Shown: positions 19,267-28,400 of the stretch, piece after piece
Layout: each line of letters opens with the position of its first letter
Position numbering within the stretch: position 1 is the stretch's first letter
Assembly: GCA_965261315.1 (NCBI GenBank)
Contig: CBDHDM010000048.1
Coordinates: 1 to 64,000, forward strand
Direction of reading: 5' to 3'
Origin: Endozoicomonas sp965261315
Lineage (GTDB): Bacteria > Pseudomonadota > Gammaproteobacteria > Pseudomonadales > Endozoicomonadaceae
DNA: 64,000 nucleotides
The notes under the pieces: generated by a model
Databases searched by the model: none
What the model saw: only the letters and a program-made list of their open reading frames with translations
Told to the model about the DNA's origin: nothing
Program-made: the position numbers and the translations under genes

Positions 19267-20610
19267 ATGTCGACCAGACTTTTCAACGTATCAATATTGG
19301 CTGCAGCAATACTATCCACCAGTGTTCAGGCGGATACCCTGCTGGATTCCATCAACCAGACACTGGCGACCAACCCGGAAATTCTGATCCGGACCACGGA
19401 AGCGGATGCCCGGATGGATGAAATTACCCAGGCCAAAGCAGGCTATTTGCCAAGCGTGGATCTGAGGGCCGGAATTGGTTATGAGAACAGCCGTAACAGC
19501 TCTACGATCGGTGCGGCAGGTGATCCGGATAAGGATGATCAGGTTAGAACCCGCCGGGATGCTTCGCTGGTTGCACGTCAGATGTTGTTTGATGGGTTTG
19601 CGGTTGGGAGTGAAGTGGATCGACAGAAGGCCCGGCAGGCATCCGCTGCACAGGAAGTGTGTTCGGTAGCCAGCAATACCGCGCTGCAGGTTACCCAAGC
19701 CTATATTAATGTCATACGTCAACAGTCCATTGTTGAGCTGATGCAGGCTAATTCAGAAGAGCATGGGCGGGTAGTGGAACTGATTGAAAAGCAGGGACGA
19801 AAAGGTCGCAGTAACGAAGCGGATGTGGCTCAGGCCCAGAGCCGCCTGGTATTGGCCAAGGCCAATGAAATCAGCTCAGAGTCTATTCTTCGGGATATAA
19901 AAACCCAGTATCAGCGTCTGGTTGGTAATCTCCCCGATGCTTACTCTTTGCCTGAAGTGCCTGGGAGCACACCGTCTTCTCTGGAGGCAGCATTGAAACT
20001 GGGCGCCGATGCCCATCCTGTCATGAAGCTGGCCAGTGCCGATGTGAATGCCGCTGAAGCTCAGTATGAGGCCAGTAAAAGTGCCTTTATGCCTCGTTTC
20101 GAACTGGAGGTAGGTGTTAACTGGGATACGGATGCCAATGGCGGCAAGGGCGATACGTACAGCCACGTTGCCAAACTGAATATGACGTATAACCTGTACA
20201 ATGGTGGTGGTGATAAGGCGCGGCGCAGCCAGACCAGCAAACGGGTCAATGAGGCGATTGAAGTGCGTAACCGGGCTCGTCGGCAGGTTGAAGAAGAGAT
20301 TCGTCTGGCGTGGGTCGCTATTGATTATGGCGCTCAGCGTTTACGGCCACTGGAAGAGCATGTCGTACAGGCGGGAAAATCCAGGGAGCTTTATGACAAA
20401 CAGTTTCTGATGGGAAGTCGTACGCTGATGGATCTGCTCGACAGCCAGAATGAGTTTACGACCGCCAGACAAAGTGAAATCAATGCCCGTTATGACCTGC
20501 TGTTTAATAGGTTTCGTCTGTTGAACAGCACAGGCTCATTGCTGACGGCGATGGATGCCAGCCTGCCCGTTGAGAATGACTGTGGAGTGAAAGTGATTGC
20601 TGCGCTCTAA
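19267..20610 (+). CDS. TolC-family outer-membrane channel of the type I system, 447 aa
   Basis: A signal peptide (MSTRLFNVSILAAAILSTSVQA) is followed by two homologous OEP repeats of long amphipathic helices. Typical conserved segments are TNPEILIRTTEADARMDEI at the start, MTYNLYNGGGDKARR in the second repeat and YDKQFLMGSRTLMDLLDSQNE near the C-terminus. It should form the outer-membrane duct for the adhesin exported by the upstream ABC/HlyD pair. It lies 58 bp after the adhesin gene, with an AAAGGAG ribosome-binding site, completing the operon ABC-adaptor-adhesin-channel. Confidence 0.92.
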   Translation: MSTRLFNVSILAAAILSTSVQADTLLDSINQTLATNPEILIRTTEADARMDEITQAKAGYLPSVDLRAGIGYENSRNSSTIGAAGDPDKDDQVRTRRDASLVARQMLFDGFAVGSEVDRQKARQASAAQEVCSVASNTALQVTQAYINVIRQQSIVELMQANSEEHGRVVELIEKQGRKGRSNEADVAQAQSRLVLAKANEISSESILRDIKTQYQRLVGNLPDAYSLPEVPGSTPSSLEAALKLGADAHPVMKLASADVNAAEAQYEASKSAFMPRFELEVGVNWDTDANGGKGDTYSHVAKLNMTYNLYNGGGDKARRSQTSKRVNEAIEVRNRARRQVEEEIRLAWVAIDYGAQRLRPLEEHVVQAGKSRELYDKQFLMGSRTLMDLLDSQNEFTTARQSEINARYDLLFNRFRLLNSTGSLLTAMDASLPVENDCGVKVIAAL

Positions 20611-20634
20611 GGACAGAGTTTCAAGATCGAACCT

Positions 20635-20697
20635 CCGTTGGTACTGAGCCTGTCGAAGTGCGGTGACACCACCCTTCGACGAGCTCAGGGTGAACGG
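20635..20697. repeat. imperfect palindromic repeat (CTGAGCCTGTCGAAG/CTTCGACGAGCTCAG type)
   Basis: Arms at 20635-20658 and 20674-20697 pair imperfectly over about 24 bp around CTGAGCCTGTCGAAG and CTTCGACGAGCTCAG. This resembles dispersed intergenic palindromes seen in many bacteria. It sits after the TolC-type gene and may also help end its transcript. Confidence 0.65.
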
Positions 20698-20730
20698 AGA
20701 CCGGGGTCTGGTCGGGTTGTTCATAAAGGA

Positions 20731-20855
20731 CTAGTGCAGCTAAGCGCTGATACCTGTACCATCGTCATCCCCGCGAAGGAGGCTGTTGCAAAAGCCTCCT
20801 TCGCGGGGATGACGTCAGTGATATCGGTATGGGTTTTAACGCTTCCCTGCACTAG
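20731..20855. repeat. 125-bp MITE-like element with terminal inverted repeats and a 21-bp core stem
   Basis: The ends CTAGTGCAGCTAAGCG (20731-20746) and CGCTTCCCTGCACTAG (20840-20855) are inverted repeats matching at 14 of 16 bases. Between them a perfect 21-bp stem (20764-20784 with 20793-20813) encloses GTTGCAAA. No coding capacity is present. The right end supplies the TAG that stops the minus-strand gene ending at 20852. Confidence 0.75.
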
Positions 20856-21316
20856 CTTTCTCCTTTCAGCTTGCGCTTGAGAATGCTGTAGATTTCCTGC
20901 TGATCCCTGCTGTGAACAAATCGCAGTGCTTCCCTGAGCGTAGGCAGGCTGCCTGCAATCATCGGGCAGTCCAGCAGCTTATCAAGCTTTTCCATGTGCT
21001 GGATATCGGGGCGCACCTGTTTGACTGGTGTCTCTTTAATCTCGGCGCTGCCCATCACCAACTCTGCCAGACTGATCTGGTTCAGTAAGCTTTTAATGCC
21101 AATCAGCACAAAGGCCAGATGTTGGCGTGAGTGCGGGAATGGGTTATTGATGCCATAGCAGATCATCCGGCTGTACATCTCTACTTGCACAAGTGCACTG
21201 TCATGACAGCCCAGAGGGTTATCTGTGCTGTCCATGCTGTCCAGGCCCGCCATATCCTGGCTCAAGTCCTGCAATGTTAATGCCTGCTGACCGAAAACTG
21301 GCTTGATACTTTCCAT
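20852..21316 (-). CDS. hypothetical protein, 154 aa, ending in a MITE-like repeat
   Basis: The start at 21316 (MESIKPVFGQQALTL) follows a GGGGGAG site; the frame stays open upstream to 21349. The product is soluble and helical, with ALVQVEMYSRMICYGINN and HSRQHLAFVLIGIKSLLNQ in the middle, suggesting a helical bundle. No family is recognised. The stop codon lies inside the terminal inverted repeat of the adjacent palindromic element, so the original C-terminus may have been replaced. Confidence 0.5.
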   Translation of the reverse strand: MESIKPVFGQQALTLQDLSQDMAGLDSMDSTDNPLGCHDSALVQVEMYSRMICYGINNPFPHSRQHLAFVLIGIKSLLNQISLAELVMGSAEIKETPVKQVRPDIQHMEKLDKLLDCPMIAGSLPTLREALRFVHSRDQQEIYSILKRKLKGES

Positions 21317-21465
21317 GGCTTTACTCCCCCTCAAGTCATTTTCAATCATTTATATCATTGATTTTGTAGGGGATTGTCTAACAAGACTGCCAGTATTGCT
21401 GACCGGGAAGGATTTTCTGGCGATTTGGCGCTAAGACACCCAAGAGCCCTAGTCTGCAGAGCCTG

Positions 21466-21627
21466 TCAGCAATATGCCAAGAGACTGCTATTATGCGGAG
21501 TCACAGGAATATCCAGCATTTGAATATCAGCAGGAAGCATATTGAGGCTCACCTCATGAATTTTTGGGGTTACTCCAAGATACTGAAAATACTCCTCGAT
21601 TTTTTTTACCATCATAACGCCGTCCAT
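21466..21627 (-). CDS. possible 53-aa ORF, doubtful
   Basis: A minus-strand frame MDGVMMVKKIEEYFQYLGVT and onward runs to TGA at 21466-21468 without a good ribosome-binding site. Its amino-acid composition is plausible, but it lies between decayed genes and may be a remnant. It is the only candidate content of the stretch 21350-21660. Confidence 0.25.
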   Translation of the reverse strand: MDGVMMVKKIEEYFQYLGVTPKIHEVSLNMLPADIQMLDIPVTPHNSSLLAYC

Positions 21628-21662
21628 GTTGTTATGTGTTTAAGTAATGTCCAAGCCCGAAA

Positions 21663-22088
21663 TTAAGCGGTTTCTTCATCAACTGGCTGGTAAGAGATAG
21701 CCCAGGCATCCTCACCAAAGCCGTTCAGCCACCATTCCAGCTGAGATCATCCTGTGCAAAAGGTTCTTTAACGTCTTGTGCGCCATTTGCAGGATCAACG
21801 ACTCCTGGATACTCAGGGAGTTCACCGTAAAGCCCACAGCCTGCTGGCTCCACCGGTAACCGTAAGGCTTACCGCGGTCATCCATATCAATCGGGAAATG
21901 ACTGCTCTCTACCAAAGACTTCATATGTCGCTGAATGGTGTGGATATCCCGATCCAAGCCTATCTCAGCCAACTGCTGCTTAAGCTCCAGGGCAGTGATC
22001 CACCAGCTTTTGGGGATTCGAACTCAATAATGAGAATGGTGGTCTCCAGGGAGGTTTGCCGTTTGTTCATATTATTGTCAGGCTCCAT
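21663..22088 (-). pseudogene. WYL-domain/DeoR-like regulator, frameshifted and internally deleted
   Basis: Three pieces in different minus-strand frames line up with one regulator. MNKRQTSLETTILIIE lies at the N-terminus, then after a frameshift near 22030 comes RIPKSWWITALELKQQ leading into LAEIGLDRDIHTIQRHMKSL (a winged-helix segment). The open frame 21712-21972 continues this with SIQESLILQMAHKTLKN. The last piece, LEWWLNGFGEDAWAIS, ends at 21663. The WYL domain between them is missing. It is a dead copy. Confidence 0.65.
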
Positions 22089-22484
22089 AAAATGGATGTA
22101 CGATAGAAAGCTCACTTCAATGCTTTCCCGCATCGCTTTCTCAGCTCAGAAGCTCATCATAAAACACCCCTGCGACGAGTTGTGTTGCATGCAAACCAAA
22201 AAGTGAAATTTTTTTCTAATCAGTACTTCGCAAATACACGACTACCACCTGTCACCTTACAAACGTATAATGACGACCTTCCCAAAAACTCCCCTTCGAG
22301 CTATCTGGTCCCATGCTCCACAAGGTTGATAAACGACGGCGGTAAAATCCAAGGAGGGGGGTAGTGTGATTTTTGACTTTTTGTGTTTCGATGGAAACCG
22401 TGGTTATGGTCGATGCAAAAAGAAAGACCTGACACCAGCTTTTGTTTAGCCCCTTCAACCTTTATGGAAAACATAGCCCTATTA
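22089..22484. other. stretch without a supportable gene
   Basis: Only short overlapping open frames are present, with no ribosome-binding site or recognisable peptide. The interval lies between the decayed regulator and the end of the giant AAA+ gene. I see no clear terminator hairpin. Confidence 0.5.
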
Positions 22485-25400
22485 TCACGTAACCAATGAG
22501 TCATTAATCGAACTCAAATTCACGCTGCACAAAAACTCTCTGTAAATTTTTGTCAGTTCATCGGATTTGAGTACCAAAGCATTACTGGCGTTGTGTGCCT
22601 GACGTAAGTAGTTGTCTTTAAGCGATTTCTCAACCACAGAATTGCTTTTAATTTGAGACATCATGGCATACAGTTCTTCAGGTGAGGATGGATCATGAGC
22701 GCCATCATTACGCCCGTACCCGAAAGTAGCATCGACCCAGCAATACGTTAAACGACCGCCGTTCGAGTGTGTCACTTGATAGAGGTAATGACTGAAGGCC
22801 TGCTGAATCGCTTGCTTGCATTTATTTTTTAACTCGCGTAGGCGTTCTCTGTCCTTCAATGATACCTCAAGGGATTTCAGAATTGGTGTGTACCTGCTTT
22901 TGATCTCTTGGCATTTTTTGTCATATTCCTCTTTCTCAGCTTGATATCGTCCATCCGATTGAGGAACTCTCCGCTGCCCCCACATGTCGTCACTATCCAT
23001 AGAACTATGCATTTTTCTTTCAAAAATAGCTTCTCTAGCATCAGCATCAGCATCATGAGCAAGGCCTAGATTGCGGCGACGTTTCTTGTATTCGTAAAAA
23101 TCTCTACGATGGTTTGGTCTAGGCAAGTTTGGTCTAGGCAATGCGGGCAGTTCATTGTTGTATTTTTCTTTCATCTCATCATGTTTATTAACCCTTTCCG
23201 ATAACTTCTTTAATTCTGAACTGCTCTCAAGTTTTTGCTGAAACAGGGCTTCAGCCTTTACTACTTCTAAAACCGTGTTGTACCAAGAAGGTTGCCCCAC
23301 GATAATCACCGGGCGGTGGTTATTCTTGCCCGAGATAAGCTGGGGAAACGCGGGATTATGCACCAACATTCGTTCGATGTCCGGAACTCCCTCAGGTTCG
23401 TCCGTCCAAGAGGTCTGTAAAGATGTGCTGGCAATTTTTTCTTCAAGGAATGGCGAAACACCATCATGGCTATGGGTTACGAAAAAGGAATCACTTTTTT
23501 TCTCTTGCCGGCGTTGATAAGCCCTCCGCCATTCCTGGCTATTTTTTTCCCTGGACAATAATTCCTGATACCACTTTTTCAGGCAACTGCCCGCTTTAGT
23601 TTTCAGTTCATTAACACCTTCCAGGCTCACCAACAGGTCATGATGCTCATAGGCATTCATAATATAGCTATAATAATGGGTGGACAGTGGGTCTAGCCAA
23701 CCCGATTCGAAGGTTTCATGGGCAAAGTGAATAACCTGAGGATGGGCTAAGTTACTGCCTCTCAGTACATCCACCATTGAACTCAACCAATTGTGAGGGC
23801 AAGCTTCACCCTGAACAATCATTTTTGAGTGGAGTGACTTGAGTGATTGGATCATTTGATCTTCACCACTGCTGGACAATATTTGTTTCACCGCCGCAGA
23901 CATCGGTTTATAAGTGTCGTAACCATCATAATACACATCACCGATCAATTGTCGCTCATCATAGTCCAATGTTTCCAGTGACTCTAGCATTGAGACACCC
24001 ATGGACAAACCGGTCAGGTCTTTCCCTTCCCAAAGCTTCCTTACCACCTTGCTGGTACTTAGATCTGTTTTTGGCAATGCACAGCCTGCCTCAAGTGTTT
24101 TGCGCAATGCCTCAAGACTTAGGTCATAAACTTTGGCCAGCCTCTGCTGTTGCTCCGGTGTAGCACCTTTGAGGAGATCCTTAACCCTCTTTGACTCAGT
24201 GCTGGAACCACTTCCCAGAATGGAAGGCTGAAAGGCAGGCTCGATTTTTGTTATCTGTCTCGGAGCGCCTCCAAGATCCTTTGATTGCCAGCTAATACCA
24301 CCATCCAGTGAATACTCTGGATAGGCGTGGACTTCATTCTTTACAGTTCGGGCAGGGATGGCAAAATAGCGGCAGAACGCCACAAATAAGGGTGTTCTGT
24401 GTCGACAGGCTCCCTGTCGGTGCCACAGCAGAAAGCGGAAAAAACCGCCGACACTTTCATGCTTGTCTGCTCCCTTAAAATCACGGCAATACCGTGCTAT
24501 TGCATCAATACGATCTTCCTGAGTCTCTGCTGACTGAATATCACGAATCTGCTCCTTTTGGTTCTCCGGCATAGCGGATGTTTCAAAGTCGTTAAAGAAC
24601 TCGGCTAATTGTAACTCCATGGAATCAGTCACAGTGCAGTCTGGCCTTGTATCGCCCGCTGTTTTTTTACATGGATGTGTTGTCTGTCTCTTTTCTACGA
24701 CGTAATGAATGGTTATTTTCTGCGTCTCAGTGGCATCGGGAAAAGAGACCATGTGCAGACCTGTATACTGGTCCTTTATCAACTGATAATTGATCGACGG
24801 CGTTATTCGCAAAGCCGGGATCGTTTCATCCGGGTTTAGAGATGGCAGGTAGTAATACTGATTCTTACGCACATAAAGGTGATCAACACCAAGACTCTGC
24901 CCTCTGGCCAAGGTTATTTCTCCCTCAGGCAGAGTGGCAGGAAACACCGCTTCAAGACCGTACTCCCCATGGCCCAAACGACGCTCTTCAACATTACCCT
25001 GATTATCCAGGGTCACATCATAGACCTTCAAGCGGTACATGCCGGGATCTGTATCATTGTTAAAAATCTTTGTCTCCTCTGACAAAGGCAACCCTTCCTC
25101 CTGCTCATAATCGGTTTTACGATCCAAAGGACGAATAGTTTCGGCAGGTAGCACTGCCTGTTTATCGAGCGGTAGCCTGGCTCTGTTTTCGTCAGTCGAA
25201 TCTGCCGGTAAATCTTGAGCAGTTACCTCATTATCTGCCGGTAAATCTTGAGCAGTTACCTCATTATCTGCCGGTAAATCTTGAGCAGTTACCTCATTAT
25301 CTGCCGGTAAATCTTGAGCAGTTACCTCATTTTCACTCCGGGAATATTGACTGACGGGGTTTAATACTATCCGGGACATTGTCTGCCAGAAGGCAGGCCA

Positions 25401-28400
25401 CAGAATAACATCGCTGGAGTCCCATGTACTTATCCGCTTGTTAGCCTCCCTCAGATAAGGCTGGTTAGCCGACATTTTGAGCGTTTGTTCCTGTGCATCC
25501 GTCAGGGCAAAAACGGTATTGGCGTCCACTCCAGCCTGGCCAAAACCCTGTTCGAACCAGCAATGCTGCCAGTGCCGATAAAGAGCCTGGGTCAGAGTAT
25601 CATTCGTATCATCAGGCTTTAGAGAATGACCCGATGCCTGCCACTGTGCCCGGGCCACCATCCTGATGATTTCCATTCTGGCTTCAGCTTCACTCAGATC
25701 AGCCTTAATAAGAATCTCATGGCGTTTTTCATCAAGACTGTTGAGATAACTGCGACGTATCAGCCAGGGACGATCAATGCCAGGCACCGTGCAGTAGAAC
25801 CAATCGCAAAGTGCACGATCAACCCCCCCTTCGCCAATCGTCATAGCCGATAATTCGGGCAGTTTCTCCAGAGATGTTTTGGCCGCCATAAGGTAAAGCT
25901 GATAGTACTGATGAATGTGTTGCCGGAGGCTGTTTTCGGTAAAATCTCCATCGTTAATGACGGCCCTGGCGACATTTTGTAAATCAAGGCTGGAGGGCTG
26001 CAACGGGAGGTTTTGCTGCTGCAACGAAGCCCTCAGTCGACAGTGCCAGTGTGTCAGCAATTCAGCTGTGAACTTGCCCTGAGGCGTTTGTGGCAATACC
26101 TTCTCAACAATGGTTTGCAGTTCTGTCGGGTTATACTGCCGGATAGGCAAATGCCGGAACCTCCCTTTTAACGCCGGAGATAACGGTTTTCGTCCGCTGT
26201 ACTCCGGCGGATTGGTCGTGGCAAACAGATGGAAGCCCGGGTGAGCATCACCGGCCAGAATATCGTTTAACTCCCCTTCCAGATGCTGGTCAATCAGATT
26301 CATTTCAGAAATGACGACGATGCCGCCATCGATATTCGCCTTTTGGATGACTGCACACAGCTCCTCCCAGGAACAATCGCAGGCATTCCGATAAAATACC
26401 TCCGGCATGGATTCGCCCCGTTGCTCAGTCTGCTGTTTGATGCTTTCAATCAACAGCTTCAGGGTGACATCCTTGCCCCGCCCGGCAGGGCCTTCAATCA
26501 AGGTCGCCTGACGGCCCCCATGTTTCCTGCCATGATGATAAGCCTGCTGACACCGGCTTAAATCCTGACCAAGCTGTTGCACCAGCTCACTGACCGCCGA
26601 GCCGGAAGTATCAAACTCAGGCCGGGTTTGCGCAGTCACCTTTATAAAGGCCTGTTGTATATCCACCAGCGTCTGGTTATGCACTCTGTCACTCAAGGTC
26701 CTGCCTACGGGGAAACGGGCAGAAAACCAGCATTCAAGGGATGCCCGGGCATCCTGATGGGTATCGGGGACTTCCGCCCCCAGAACATCCCGAAAACTCT
26801 GCAACACCAGCCCGTTCATCTGTTCAATGGACACACTGCCACCTGTGTACGTATCGGGTAACGCACGATCCAGATACCAACCCACCCAGCTGCAGATATC
26901 CGTTAAATCTCTGGGGGTAAACTCATGCTCTGGCAGACATTCCGGATAATATTGCCAAAGTGCCATCACACTGTTGGTGGCGCTACGCGCAATGTCGCCT
27001 GATTGCTGTTCTGGCAGATGCCGTTGTAACAGCCGTAGCAGGGCAGGCTCGACCACCCTGTCCCTGAGAAAAGCCCGATTTAAGGGAGGGTAGTATGCCC
27101 TGGGGAGTTTCTCCTTCAGCTCAGGATCTAACCGGCGCCCCGCGTAATGATCCGGGTTACCGGTCAAAATCACCCGGTGCTGAGTGCTCACCTTGACAGG
27201 ATGGCCGTTCACATAGATGCAGGGTTCCGGTTCCCATAAACCATTCAGTGAAGCCAGCAACCCGGGTTTGGCAAGATTGGCTTCATCCAGAACCAACGTA
27301 ACATAATGTCCGTCTGTGTCCGGTTGAGTATTGGCCCATTCCATCAGCATCCGGTTTTGCTGCGCCATAAAACGGTCGCCATCACCTCTCTCTTGCCATT
27401 GCCAGCGTTTCATCAGGGTCTGTTCGCTGTCGGACGGTCCAAGAGAAATCAAAGAAGCCCACCCAGACGACGCCCTGGCCATATTGGCGGAAAAATAACT
27501 CTTACCGGTTCCGGTTTTTCCCTGCAGGAAAATGGCGGGGGAATCCACAAGCCGGTCATGGAGCCTGGACAAACGACGAAGCTCTCGATCCTTCTGGTTA
27601 AACGAACCATAACAAAGGTCATGGGCCAGCATCGAGAATGGAGCCTCAGAGCAACCTTTCCATTCAAGTGATTGAGACAGTCGATGTTCTATACGTTGAA
27701 TGCATTCGGCTTCACGATTCTCAGTTACCCACTCTCCTCTGCTAATGCCAAAACAGTCAGCGGCCAGGGAGTGAATGGCATCAGATCGGGTCTGCGCTGG
27801 TTGACACCTTAACTGCCAGCCAGAAGCCAGCGCATCTTCCAACCGTTTAATCTGATTAAGGGGCCTGATTGATAACTGTTGATATTGCTTTGCCTCCAAG
27901 GGATCAACGTCCAGCTGAAAAGCAACCGAACCTTGCTGTGCCTGAGGTACTTGAGCCACAATCAAGGCACAGAGGCTGTCTGAAAACTCCCTATTCCGGA
28001 AGCTTCGATCTGGGCGCTCGTAGGACAGATTCAGCTGTTTAAATTCAGTATTCGCAAATACAGCCGGACCAAAGGCCCTGGCCAGTTTCCATACATTCTG
28101 CATCACAAAATGTCGATCCAGACGCTGGGCACTGTTAATGACAGCATTCAAACCATCAGGGTCCACCCAGGCAGTGTGTTCTGTATCCGGCAATAACTGC
28201 CAACAAGCCACCTTCATAAAATCACGCACTGACGGGGTCTGCCGGGTACCATGGGTTAATACGCTATTGATGGCCTTGCGCCAGTGGCAGGGTTGAAGCT
28301 GCGGGGCATGATCAACCTTCTGCGCCTGCCGGGCAGCCAGTATCAGGTTATTCAGCAACCCTTTTGTCATTTCAGGCAGTGGGTTACCACGGTTGGCAGG

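Noticed and set aside
25201..25332. Possible CRISPR or minisatellite in non-coding DNA
   Set aside because: The 33-bp period keeps the reading frame of the giant gene and no spacers exist.
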